64,000 nucleotides of DNA from Bacillota bacterium (GTDB taxonomy: Bacteria > Bacillota > UBA994), in assembly GCA_009773495.1 (NCBI GenBank), contig WSXW01000002.1, positions 102,568 to 166,567 on the forward strand, in the 5' to 3' direction. Made by a program: the position numbers and the translations under genes. Each line of letters opens with the position of its first letter. The first letter of the stretch is position 1. Positions 9,190-16,905 of this stretch are shown here, piece after piece. The notes beneath the pieces were generated by a model. That model was given only the letters and a program-made list of their open reading frames with translations. It was not told the DNA's origin and ran no database searches.

Positions 9190-9517
9190 GAGTCTAGGTC
9201 TTAGAGTTCTTGTGGGTGGAGATTTGCTTGATCGGATGGTGTCTGGTGGCTATGTTTCAGACATGCTCAGCGATGTACTCGCCAATGGAACAGTTGATTG
9301 TCTTTGGATTACTAGGCAGTCGCACCAAAACGTGATTGCTGTAGCCTCCCTGTTAGGGCTGGCTGGAGTGATTCTTGTGAATTGTCCTGAGCCTGCTCCC
9401 GCTTTGGTTGAAAAGGCCAAGGAGGAAGGCGTGGCGCTCTTGATGTATGAAGGTACAACCTTTGAGTTGGTTGGCACAATGTATGAGGAGGGCCTCAGGG
9501 GGTGTAAGCGTGCCTAA
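9167..9517 (+). CDS. DRTGG-domain protein
   Basis: Small protein of 116 residues resembling the stand-alone DRTGG domain (the N-terminal fold of HPr kinase and of some phosphotransacetylases). It contains GLRVLVGGDLLDRMVSGGY near the start, the stretch usual for this domain in these operons, and DCLWITRQSHQNV. No catalytic residues are evident; a ligand- or protein-binding role is likely but unproven. I chose ATG 9167 because GAGGAAGG (9151-9158) lies eight bases upstream. The ATG at 9161 and GTG at 9158 sit too close to, or inside, that site. It starts inside the 3' end of the hydrogenase-like gene and overlaps the PHP gene, so the four genes are tightly coupled. Confidence 0.75.
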   Translation: MNLKQIVESLGLRVLVGGDLLDRMVSGGYVSDMLSDVLANGTVDCLWITRQSHQNVIAVASLLGLAGVILVNCPEPAPALVEKAKEEGVALLMYEGTTFELVGTMYEEGLRGCKRA

Positions 9518-10217
9518 GGTCCGCTGTGACCTTCATATACACACCGCTTTATCACCGTGTGCCGCTCCAGAGATGACCCCGAAGAATATTGTCAATATGG
9601 CAACTCTAGCGGGTGCAAGTGTAATTGCTATTACAGATCACAATTCTGTACGTAACGTTTGGGCAGTTACCGCGGCGGCAGGGAACAAGCTAGTGGTTAT
9701 CCCTGGCATGGAGGTGTGGACACGAGAAGATGTGCACCTGTTATGCCTTTTCCCACACTTAATGGCGGCGGAGACTTTTGGTCGTAAAGTTTATGCGGCT
9801 TTGCCTAATCGCCGCGGCGATGCGGATTTGTTTGGGCAGCAATATCTTTTTGACAGCGAGAACAAAATCATCGGGTGGGAGGAGCGCCTGCTGCTTTCAC
9901 CAGTAGAGCTAAGCATAGATGACGCCTGCAAAGAGGTGACGCTTTTAGGGGGGGTGGTAATACCAGCCCATGTAGATAGAACTTATAGTGTCGTTACGCA
10001 GTTAGGTTTTATACCTCCACACCTGCCCATAGGTTTAGTAGAAGTATCAAGGCGAGGCAAACAGCCAGAGAAGGTACGCGCATACCCGTACGTTACTAAT
10101 TCTGACGCCCACAGCCTAGCAGCATTAGCCGGGAGCATACCATGGGAATTGGAAGTGGCTGTCTCTACAATAGAAGGCGTAATTGAAGCGTTAAGGCTTA
10201 AAATTAAGCAACGCTAA
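9510..10217 (+). CDS. PHP-domain phosphoesterase-like protein
   Basis: 235-residue polymerase/histidinol-phosphatase family protein. Metal-binding motifs are in order: CDLHIHTALSPC near the start, AITDHNSV (about 45-52), a central PAHVDR (about 155-160), and TNSDAHSL (about 200-207). These give the usual trinuclear metal site, so hydrolysis of a phosphoester is plausible; the substrate is unknown. GTG 9510 is chosen because the CAGGGGGTG site lies just upstream and the HxH motif starts immediately after; an in-frame ATG at 9447 would lie deep inside the previous gene. PHP proteins are regular companions of hnd-type hydrogenase operons in clostridia, which supports the call but not a specific reaction. 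Confidence 0.85.
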   Translation: MPKVRCDLHIHTALSPCAAPEMTPKNIVNMATLAGASVIAITDHNSVRNVWAVTAAAGNKLVVIPGMEVWTREDVHLLCLFPHLMAAETFGRKVYAALPNRRGDADLFGQQYLFDSENKIIGWEERLLLSPVELSIDDACKEVTLLGGVVIPAHVDRTYSVVTQLGFIPPHLPIGLVEVSRRGKQPEKVRAYPYVTNSDAHSLAALAGSIPWELEVAVSTIEGVIEALRLKIKQR

Positions 10218-10255
10218 CGGGGCATTACATGTCCCGTAATATAATTAATTACCTA

Positions 10256-10269
10256 GTGAAATATTTCAC
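10256..10269. promoter_or_regulatory. Rex-type operator upstream of hndA
   Basis: GTGAAATATTTCAC is a perfect 14-base palindrome and matches the core of the known Rex (NADH/NAD-sensing repressor) site TTGTGAAATATTTCACAA. It lies 25 bases before the hndA ATG, just downstream of a TATAAT at 10240-10245. A bound repressor there would block transcription. A second inverted repeat, ATTAC/GTAAT, is at about 10224-10240. Rex itself is not encoded in the window. Confidence 0.78.
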
Positions 10270-10293
10270 CCAGAAAGTTAAGGAGGTAACAAG

Positions 10294-10785
10294 ATGACTG
10301 ATCAATGTAAATGTTGTTCATTTAAGGAAACCGACCCGCGTTGGCTGGAGCTAGAACGTATTTTAGAGCCGTGCCGGGGGGACACAGGTGCCTTAATCCA
10401 GGCTCTACACAAGGCTCAAGACCTTTTCGGGTTTGTATCACCCGAAGTACAGGAGAAGGTAGCAGAAGTGCTCAATGTTCCGCTAAGCGAGGTATATGGC
10501 GTGGCTACTTTCTATTCTCTGTTTTCTCTTAAGCCTCGCGGTGAGAATAAAATCGGTGTATGTTTAGGTACTGCGTGTTACGTGCGCGGCGCAGCGCAAG
10601 TGCTAGCTGAGCTAGAGAAACAATTAAACATCAAGCTTAACGATACAACGCAAGACGGCAAGTTTACTTTAGAAATAACCCGCTGTATTGGCGCTTGTGG
10701 CCTTGCGCCCGTTATAACTATTAACGAAGATGTATATGGTCGTCTGCAACCCGACAAAATCAAGGAAATACTGGATAAGTATTAA
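10294..10785 (+). CDS. hndA: NAD-reducing hydrogenase subunit HndA (NuoE-like)
   Basis: 163-residue thioredoxin-fold [2Fe-2S] subunit of the soluble NAD-linked [FeFe]-hydrogenase. The four ligands are visible as CLGTAC (about 90-95) and CIGACG (about 130-135). The family hallmark GVATFYSLF precedes them. It relays electrons next to the flavin subunit. The start is ATG with an AAGGAGG site seven bases upstream. It is the first gene behind the Rex palindrome and its stop shares a base with the following ATG (TAATG). Length and order (A, ATPase, B, C, D) match clostridial hnd/hyd operons. Confidence 0.93.
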   Translation: MTDQCKCCSFKETDPRWLELERILEPCRGDTGALIQALHKAQDLFGFVSPEVQEKVAEVLNVPLSEVYGVATFYSLFSLKPRGENKIGVCLGTACYVRGAAQVLAELEKQLNIKLNDTTQDGKFTLEITRCIGACGLAPVITINEDVYGRLQPDKIKEILDKY

Positions 10786-11330
10786 TGGAAGAACTAGCCT
10801 TACACATCTTAGACCTAGTACAGAACTGCGCCGAGGCCGGAGCATCCATGGTGGAGATTACCATCATTGAAGACTTTAGCTCTAATCTCTTATTGATTGA
10901 GATTAGAGATAACGGTAGGGGCATGAGCCCAGAAGTCTTGGCTAATGTTGAAGACCCCTTCTTCACAACGCGCACAACTCGCCATGTGGGATTAGGCATT
11001 CCTTTGCTCAAGGCAGCAGCAGAACAGGCCGGGGGTAGCTTCGTAATTACCTCATCGCCTGGTAAAGGCACAACAGTAAGAGCTGAATTTGAGCATGATA
11101 ATATCGACCGCGCGCCTCTTGGGAGCGTGTGTGATACCGTTGTTGCGCTCCTCGCTGTACATCCCCGCTTAGATCTCGTGTATACCCACAGTGTAAACGG
11201 CACGGAGTTCGTGTTAGACGGTAGAGAAATTAGGGAGATCTGTGGGGAGGACCTAAACCACCCTAAGATTATTCAGTGGCTTAAAAGCTACATCGCTGAA
11301 CAGGAAAAACAGTTAGGAGGAGACCAATGA
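10785..11330 (+). CDS. GHKL ATPase-domain protein of the hydrogenase operon
   Basis: 181 residues with a histidine-kinase-type ATPase fold: N box LDLVQNCAEAGASMVEI (about 8-24), G1 IRDNGRGM (about 42-49), then HVGLGIPLLKAAAEQAGG and SPGKGTTVRAEF. There is no histidine phosphoacceptor domain, receiver or membrane segment, so it is not a classical sensor kinase. It is embedded between hndA and hndB with overlapping codons on both sides (TAATG and ATGA). That is a widely conserved position in clostridial hnd operons. A role in regulation or assembly is inferred from position only. It is distinct from the shorter RsbT-like ATPase at 7436. Confidence 0.8.
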   Translation: MEELALHILDLVQNCAEAGASMVEITIIEDFSSNLLLIEIRDNGRGMSPEVLANVEDPFFTTRTTRHVGLGIPLLKAAAEQAGGSFVITSSPGKGTTVRAEFEHDNIDRAPLGSVCDTVVALLAVHPRLDLVYTHSVNGTEFVLDGREIREICGEDLNHPKIIQWLKSYIAEQEKQLGGDQ

Positions 11331-11683
11331 AAACTGTAGAAGACCTGCGCAAATTGCGTGAAGAAGTCCAACAGATGACCAAACTCCGGGACGGAGGAGC
11401 AGAGGTGAAAATTGTTGTAGGCATGGGCACGTGTGGCATTGCCGCCGGGGCTAGAGAAACATTAAACGCTTTCGTTCAGGAGATTGCCGTAAAATCTTTG
11501 TCAGGTGTTGTAGTAACACAAGCAGGGTGCGTCGGCCTGTGTGACAGGGAGCCTATTGTAGAAGTGAATGCAAAAGACGGCAGAACCATCTATGCCCGTG
11601 TTACACCCGAGAAAGCACGGCGTATTATCTCAGAGCATGTTCAAGGTGGCCGAGTCATTGAAGACTGGGTTACCCGTAACTAG
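11327..11683 (+). CDS. hndB: Hydrogenase subunit HndB, [2Fe-2S] ferredoxin-like
   Basis: 118 residues. An N-terminal helix is followed by a thioredoxin-like [2Fe-2S] domain: GMGTCGIAAGA (about 28-38) gives the first cysteine and AGCVGLCDREP (about 65-75) the last pair. The ligand pattern is typical of the HndB/NADP-hydrogenase small subunit. In the known enzymes this protein is the electron shuttle between the NuoF-like subunit and the rest. ATG overlaps the preceding stop by four bases, and the next gene follows within 11 bases, so it is part of the hnd operon. Confidence 0.9.
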   Translation: MKTVEDLRKLREEVQQMTKLRDGGAEVKIVVGMGTCGIAAGARETLNAFVQEIAVKSLSGVVVTQAGCVGLCDREPIVEVNAKDGRTIYARVTPEKARRIISEHVQGGRVIEDWVTRN

Positions 11684-11694
11684 GAGGGGTGACC

Positions 11695-13488
11695 GTGAAT
11701 CTATATAGAGCGCATGTATTGGTATGTGCGGGTGCTGGTTGTGTATCTTCGGGCTGCCAAGACACCCAGAATGCACTGATAGACGAGATAGCAAAGCAGG
11801 GACTAGATAGAGAAATAAAAGTCATCGAGACAGGTTGTATCGGTACCTGTGACCTAGGACCGGTAATTGTGGTTTACCCTGAGGGGGTCTTTTATCGTAA
11901 GGTCGGAGCCGATGGTGCTAGAGAAATAGTAAAAGAGCATCTGTTAAAGGGGCGCGTTGTAAATAGTCTGCTTTATCGCAACCCCTTAACCAGTCAATTA
12001 GTTCAGACATACGGAGAGATGGAATTCTTTAATCGTCAATTGCGTGTCGCGCTACGCAACACGGGTATAATAAACCCGGACGTCATTGAGGAGTACATTG
12101 CACGCGATGGGTACGAAGCACTAGCTAGGGTTCTGACGACTATGAGCCGTGAAGATGTTATCTCGACCCTTAAACAGTCTGGGTTAAGAGGACGAGGTGG
12201 CGCAGGCTTCCCTACAGGCTTGAAGTGGCAGTTTGCTTACAATGAGGCCGGACCAGTCAAGTACGTGGTCTGTAATGCCGACGAGGGCGACCCCGGAGCA
12301 TTTATGGACCGCAGCATCCTTGAGGGCGACCCTCACACAGTAATTGAGGCCATGGCCATTGCTGGCTACGCCATTGGGTCTGAACAAGGTTATGTGTATG
12401 TCAGGGCCGAATACCCGCTTGCTGTGAGACGTTTGCAGCACGCCATTAATCAAGCTCGTTCATATGGATTGTTAGGTCAAGGTATATTCGGCACATCGTT
12501 TACTTTTGACTTAGATATCAGAGTTGGTGCGGGCGCATTTGTATGTGGTGAAGAGACTGCCCTTATCGCGTCCATTGAAGGGAAACGTGGTGAGCCTCGT
12601 ACACGGCCCCCATTCCCAGCAGTTAAAGGTCTGTGGGGCAAGCCTACTATTGTTAACAACGTGGAGACGTTCGCTAACATCTGCCCAATTATTATTTACG
12701 GTCCGGAGTGGTACTCCCGTATCGGGACAGAAAAAAGCAAAGGCACAAAGGTCTTTGCTGTTGCCGGTAACATTAATAACACTGGTTTAGTAGAGGTGCC
12801 AATGGGGATGACCTTACGCCAGTTGATATTCGATGTGTGCGGTGGCATTCCTGACGGCAAAGAGTTTAAGGCTGCGCAAACCGGTGGCCCTTCGGGCGGT
12901 TGCCTAACTAAGGAACACCTTGACGTTACAATGGAATACGACAGTCTAGTAGAATTAGGCAGTATGATGGGCTCAGGCGGGCTGATTGTCATGGATGAGA
13001 ACACTTGCATGGTGGATATCGCCCGTTATTTTTTAGATTTCACTCAGGATGAGTCCTGTGGTAAATGCACTCCTTGTCGCGTTGGCACCAAGCGCATGTT
13101 AGAGATATTGGAACGTATTACAGCGGGTGAGGGACAGGACAGTGATATTGATACCTTAATGGCTTTAGCGAACAACATTAGGACAACATCCTTGTGCGGG
13201 CTTGGTCAATCTGCACCTAACCCCGTCCTATCTACTTTGAAGTACTTCCGTGCAGAATACGAGGCACATATTAAGGAGAAACGGTGTCCGGCAGGCGTAT
13301 GTCAGTCGCTGTTAAGTTATAATATTGCTGGTGCCAAGTGTAGAGGTTGCGGCCTATGCGCACGTGTATGTCCTACATCAGCCATCATCGGCAAGCCCAA
13401 GGAAGTATACAAGATCGAACGCAACAAGTGCGTGAAGTGTGGCGCATGCGTCGAGAAGTGTCCCTTTGGCGCCGTGGCGCGAGCTTAA
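11695..13488 (+). CDS. hndC: Hydrogenase subunit HndC, NADH-binding flavoprotein (NuoF-like)
   Basis: 597 residues. It has an N-terminal thioredoxin-like [2Fe-2S] domain (CAGAGCVSSGC and CIGTCD), then the NADH/FMN core with GRGGAGFPTGLKW (about 163) and CNADEGDPGAFMD (about 193). An SLBB domain and the 4Fe-4S ligands ESCGKCTPCRVGT (about 453) follow, then a C-terminal 2x[4Fe-4S] ferredoxin domain (CRGCGLCARVCP, CVKCGACVEKCP). This is the site where NAD(H) meets the complex; in bifurcating enzymes its flavin splits electrons. GTG 11695 is chosen because AGGAGG (11682-11687) lies seven bases upstream; the GTG at 11689 overlaps that site. Confidence 0.94.
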   Translation: MNLYRAHVLVCAGAGCVSSGCQDTQNALIDEIAKQGLDREIKVIETGCIGTCDLGPVIVVYPEGVFYRKVGADGAREIVKEHLLKGRVVNSLLYRNPLTSQLVQTYGEMEFFNRQLRVALRNTGIINPDVIEEYIARDGYEALARVLTTMSREDVISTLKQSGLRGRGGAGFPTGLKWQFAYNEAGPVKYVVCNADEGDPGAFMDRSILEGDPHTVIEAMAIAGYAIGSEQGYVYVRAEYPLAVRRLQHAINQARSYGLLGQGIFGTSFTFDLDIRVGAGAFVCGEETALIASIEGKRGEPRTRPPFPAVKGLWGKPTIVNNVETFANICPIIIYGPEWYSRIGTEKSKGTKVFAVAGNINNTGLVEVPMGMTLRQLIFDVCGGIPDGKEFKAAQTGGPSGGCLTKEHLDVTMEYDSLVELGSMMGSGGLIVMDENTCMVDIARYFLDFTQDESCGKCTPCRVGTKRMLEILERITAGEGQDSDIDTLMALANNIRTTSLCGLGQSAPNPVLSTLKYFRAEYEAHIKEKRCPAGVCQSLLSYNIAGAKCRGCGLCARVCPTSAIIGKPKEVYKIERNKCVKCGACVEKCPFGAVARA

Positions 13489-13500
13489 CGGAGGTGTCAT

Positions 13501-15255
13501 ATGGGAGATAACATTAAACTAACGGTAGACGGCCAAGGGGTTGAAGTTACGAAGGGCACCACTGTACTACAAGCAGCTAAGGTTGCAGGCATTGAAATCC
13601 CTACTCTATGTTTTCTAGAAAAGATCAACGAAATTGGTGCTTGCCGCGTATGTATGGTTCAGGTACAAGGTTGGCGCGGGTTGCAGGCTTCGTGTGTGCT
13701 GCCGGTCCAAGAGGGTATGGTAATACGTACAAATACACCAGAGATCAGGCAGGCTAGGAGAGTCAATATCGAGCTGATTTTGTCAAACCATCCTAATAAT
13801 TGTCTGACATGTGGTCGTAACACCACGTGCGAACTGCAAAAGCTGGCCTCAGATCTTCACGTTAACGCCGACGCCTATAAAGGTGAAAAGTCCGAGTGGC
13901 CTCTTGACCTCAGTAACCCGTCTTTAATACGTGACCCTAACAAATGTATTCTTTGCCGTAGGTGTGTAGCTGTCTGTCATCAAGTGCAGTCTGTGGGTGC
14001 ATTGTCACCCGTTGAACGGGGTTTTGGCTCGGTAATAAGCCCTGACGCCAATAGACAGTTAGCTGAAGCTGCTTGTGCGTATTGTGGGCAGTGTGCAGCA
14101 GTTTGTCCGACAGGAGCGCTGGCGGAAGTAGATAATACTGAGATTGTTTTTAAGGCTATCGGCGATAAAAAACACGTAGTGGTTCAAGTGGCACCCGCTG
14201 TGCGCGTTGCCATCGGTGAAGAGTTTGGCTTGGCGCGGGGCGCCATTTCCACAGGTCAAATGGTCACTGGGCTACGCATGCTAGGGTTCTCTGCCGTGTT
14301 TGACACTGACTTTGCAGCAGATCTAACTATTCTAGAAGAAGCCCATGAGTTAATTGAGCGTGTTAAGTGGGGCGGTAAACTCCCCCTCATCACTTCTTGT
14401 AGCCCAGGTTGGGTTAAGTTTGTGGAGCACTTTTATCCAGAGTTTCTACCTAATCTATCATCGTGTAAATCGCCGCAGCAGATGCTTGGCGCTCTTATCA
14501 AGAGTTACTATGCAACTGATGTAGTGAAGCTCCCGCTTGAACAGATATATTCTGTTTCAGTCATGCCTTGCACCGCTAAAAAGTACGAGGCGAGCCGTGC
14601 AGAGATGGGCCATGGTAACGTGCAGGACGTCGACGCTGTCCTGACAACTCGAGAGTTAGCCCGTATGTTCAGGATCGCAGGGATAGATTTAGCTAGGCTG
14701 CCGGCGGGAGAGTTTGATATGCCGCTTGGCATGTCTACGGGCGCCGGTGTCATATTTGGCGCTAGTGGAGGTGTAATGGAGGCAGCCCTGCGCACCGCAT
14801 TTGAGTGGATAGCTGGGGTTCCCTTAGAAAAGCTTGACCTAGTGGCAGTACGTGGTCTTGAAGGCGTTAAAGAAGCTCAAATAGCCATCCCTAATTTAGG
14901 GTTAGTCAAGGTAGCTGTTGCCAATGGGCTTGGCAATGCTCGCAGCCTCTTAGAACGAATTAAGGACAAAGAAGTCGAATACCACTTTGTAGAGATTATG
15001 GCGTGCCCGGGTGGTTGCTTAGGTGGCGGTGGCCAGCCTCGTTCTAGGTATGAGGACAATGTAAGCACCAAACAGGCCCGACTAGAGAGTATCTACAAAA
15101 TCGACCGCGAACTACCGTTGCGCCGCAGTCATGAAAACCCAGCTGTAAAAAAACTATACGCAGAATACCTAGGTAGCATAGGTGGGGAGAAAGCACACCA
15201 CCTTTTGCATACCACCTACGTTGCTAGGGGACGCTTTCCGTGGCGCAATAAGTAA
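13501..15255 (+). CDS. hndD: [FeFe]-hydrogenase catalytic subunit HndD
   Basis: 584 residues. Order: plant-type [2Fe-2S] domain (CFLEKINEIGACRVC), His-Cys3 [4Fe-4S] motif (HPNNCLTCGRNTTCE), two [4Fe-4S] clusters (CILCRRCVAVCH; CAYCGQCAAVCP), then the H-cluster domain. The three H-cluster loops are canonical: TSCSPGWVKF, MPCTAKKYEA and MACPGGCLGGGGQP. A short C-terminal small-subunit-like domain with HENPAVKKLY closes it. It makes or consumes H2 in the cytosol. The maturases HydE, HydF and HydG are not in the window. It is the last gene of the hnd operon, 12 bases after hndC, and is followed by a clear terminator. Confidence 0.96.
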   Translation: MGDNIKLTVDGQGVEVTKGTTVLQAAKVAGIEIPTLCFLEKINEIGACRVCMVQVQGWRGLQASCVLPVQEGMVIRTNTPEIRQARRVNIELILSNHPNNCLTCGRNTTCELQKLASDLHVNADAYKGEKSEWPLDLSNPSLIRDPNKCILCRRCVAVCHQVQSVGALSPVERGFGSVISPDANRQLAEAACAYCGQCAAVCPTGALAEVDNTEIVFKAIGDKKHVVVQVAPAVRVAIGEEFGLARGAISTGQMVTGLRMLGFSAVFDTDFAADLTILEEAHELIERVKWGGKLPLITSCSPGWVKFVEHFYPEFLPNLSSCKSPQQMLGALIKSYYATDVVKLPLEQIYSVSVMPCTAKKYEASRAEMGHGNVQDVDAVLTTRELARMFRIAGIDLARLPAGEFDMPLGMSTGAGVIFGASGGVMEAALRTAFEWIAGVPLEKLDLVAVRGLEGVKEAQIAIPNLGLVKVAVANGLGNARSLLERIKDKEVEYHFVEIMACPGGCLGGGGQPRSRYEDNVSTKQARLESIYKIDRELPLRRSHENPAVKKLYAEYLGSIGGEKAHHLLHTTYVARGRFPWRNK

Positions 15256-15258
15256 CGA

Positions 15259-15285
15259 AAAGCCGACGCAAGTCGGCTTTCTTTA
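15259..15285 (+). terminator. Terminator of the hydrogenase operon
   Basis: AAAGCCGAC (15259-15267) pairs perfectly with GTCGGCTTT (15272-15280) over GCAA, followed by CTTTA. The 5' A run also makes it a possible terminator on the other strand. Confidence 0.88.
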
Positions 15286-15323
15286 TGAACGGATTATAGT
15301 TATCTTATTCACGATTTTCTAAG

Positions 15324-15356
15324 GCCTAAAGCCTAGCTCCGTGCTAGGTTTTAGGC
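15324..15356. repeat. Long hairpin in hndD-rnfC intergenic region
   Basis: GCCTAAAGCCTAGC (15324-15337) pairs with GCTAGGTTTTAGGC (15343-15356), 14 pairs with one G-T, over a five-base loop. No T run follows. The rest of the 245-base gap before rnfC is AT-rich; a possible promoter is TTGTTT (about 15406) with TAGACT 17 bases on. Function unknown. Confidence 0.55.
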
Positions 15357-15500
15357 AAATCATTCGTCACCTTCTCCTCATTAACTGGATTTTTCATAAA
15401 TTATTGTTTTGCACGTGTTACTCGTGTAGACTAAGTAATGAATTGCTTTAGTATCATTGTACAAAACTCACAATAATGTGCAAATCAAGGGGTGAACTCA

Positions 15501-16808
15501 ATGGTAAAATCCTTCCCGGGCGGAATTCATCCTCCCTATCGTAAGGAGGCAACCTCCGCACTAGCGATTGAGCGTATGAATCCTCCCAAAACGGTGGCCA
15601 TTCCGCTCCAGCAACACATTGGTTCTAGATGTGATCCCTTAGTTGCAGTGGGTGACCGCGTACTAATGGGACAAAAAATTGGTGACAGTTCGGCACCAAT
15701 AAGCGCGCCAGTCCACTCTTCAGTTTCAGGCAAAGTGACAGCTATCGAGCAGCGTCCCCATCCAAATGGGCGAACCGTCTTATCTGTGGTCATTGCAAAT
15801 GATTTCCAAGATGAAATGGTTGCATTAATGCCCGCTCCAAAGCTCGAACAACTTACAGCAGAACAGTTGACTGCACTGATTCGTGAGGCTGGTATTGTAG
15901 GTATGGGTGGAGGCGGTTTTCCGACTCATGCGAAACTTAAGCCCCCACAGGGTGTGGTCTTGGATGCTGTGCTCCTTAACGGCGCTGAGTGCGAGCCTTA
16001 CCTAACAACTGACCATCGTGTTATGCTCGAATGGTCTGCAGATGTTGTATATGGTCTCAGGTGCTTAATGAAAGCCGCAAGGGTGGAAAAGGGCTATATC
16101 GGCATTGAGGTAAACAAGCCCGATGCAATAGAAGCTCTTAAGGCTGAAGCGAAGGACTATAGTAGTATTGAAATTGTCTCCTTAGCCGTAAAGTACCCTC
16201 AGGGAGCTGAGATTCAGCTGATCGATGCCTGCTTGGGGCGCAAGGTTCCTTCTGGTAAGCTGCCGCTCCATGTGGGGGTTGTTGTTAATAATGTGCATAC
16301 AGCGCAGGCTGTGGCTAAGAGTTTGCGTACGGGTGTGCCTTCTATAGAGCGAGTCATAACCGTTGCGGGCAATTGCATGGAGCGCCCCGGCAATCTCTTA
16401 GTTCGTGTTGGCACTACGTTTGCCGACATTCTAGCCGATCGTGGTCTTAAATGTGAGCCTTATAAGCTCATTTCGGGCGGACCCATGATGGGGATCGCTA
16501 TGTATAGTGCTGACGTTGCTGTTTGCAAGTGTACATCAGGTATCTTGGCACTAAGCAAGGATGAAGCTACTTATAGGATCCCTGGCAACTGTGTGCGGTG
16601 TGCAAAATGCGTTGATGTTTGCCCAATGCTGTTGCATCCTACGTTTATTGCGCAGTACGCAGAGCGCGGTATGATGGAACGGGCTGAGGAATATGGTGCA
16701 GTGGATTGTCGTGAGTGCGGCGCCTGTACTTACGTTTGTCCCGTTAATTTGCCGTTAACCCAGCACATTCGCTTAGCTAAGTCAGACATTTACGCGAAAA
16801 GGAAGTAA
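15501..16808 (+). CDS. rnfC: Rnf complex subunit RnfC
   Basis: 435-residue peripheral subunit that carries NADH-side electron transfer in the ion-pumping ferredoxin:NAD oxidoreductase. It has an N-terminal barrel-sandwich domain (FPGGIHPPYRK) and a NuoF-like Rossmann/FMN domain (GMGGGGFPTHAKL, NGAECEPYLTTD). An SLBB region with GGPMMGIAM follows, then two C-terminal [4Fe-4S] clusters (CVRCAKCVDVCP, CRECGACTYVCP). ATG 15501 is chosen because AAGGGG at 15487-15492 is eight bases upstream; the GTG at 15492 overlaps that site. First gene of the Rnf operon; about 100 bases of repeat separate it from rnfD. Confidence 0.95.
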   Translation: MVKSFPGGIHPPYRKEATSALAIERMNPPKTVAIPLQQHIGSRCDPLVAVGDRVLMGQKIGDSSAPISAPVHSSVSGKVTAIEQRPHPNGRTVLSVVIANDFQDEMVALMPAPKLEQLTAEQLTALIREAGIVGMGGGGFPTHAKLKPPQGVVLDAVLLNGAECEPYLTTDHRVMLEWSADVVYGLRCLMKAARVEKGYIGIEVNKPDAIEALKAEAKDYSSIEIVSLAVKYPQGAEIQLIDACLGRKVPSGKLPLHVGVVVNNVHTAQAVAKSLRTGVPSIERVITVAGNCMERPGNLLVRVGTTFADILADRGLKCEPYKLISGGPMMGIAMYSADVAVCKCTSGILALSKDEATYRIPGNCVRCAKCVDVCPMLLHPTFIAQYAERGMMERAEEYGAVDCRECGACTYVCPVNLPLTQHIRLAKSDIYAKRK

Positions 16809-16810
16809 AT

Positions 16811-16881
16811 ACTCGTTCCTTGCTCCTCGTTCTTTGTTCCTGTGGAAGAACTACTAGGAACTAAGAACTAGGAACTAGCGA
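16811..16881. repeat. Simple-word inverted repeat between rnfC and rnfD
   Basis: tcgttccttgctcctcgtt ctttgttcct (16812-16841) is followed by actaggaactaagaactagg aactagcg (16851-16878). The two halves are roughly each other's reverse complement, so the stretch can fold into a hairpin inside the operon. The same words occur after rng at 35626. Confidence 0.7.
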
Positions 16882-16905
16882 AGATATCCAGGAGGAGGAG
16901 AAACC

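Noticed and set aside
15446..15480. Rex-like site before rnfC (ttgtacaaaactcacaa)
   Set aside because: Half sites are not symmetric and the spacing is off by one compared with the Rex consensus.
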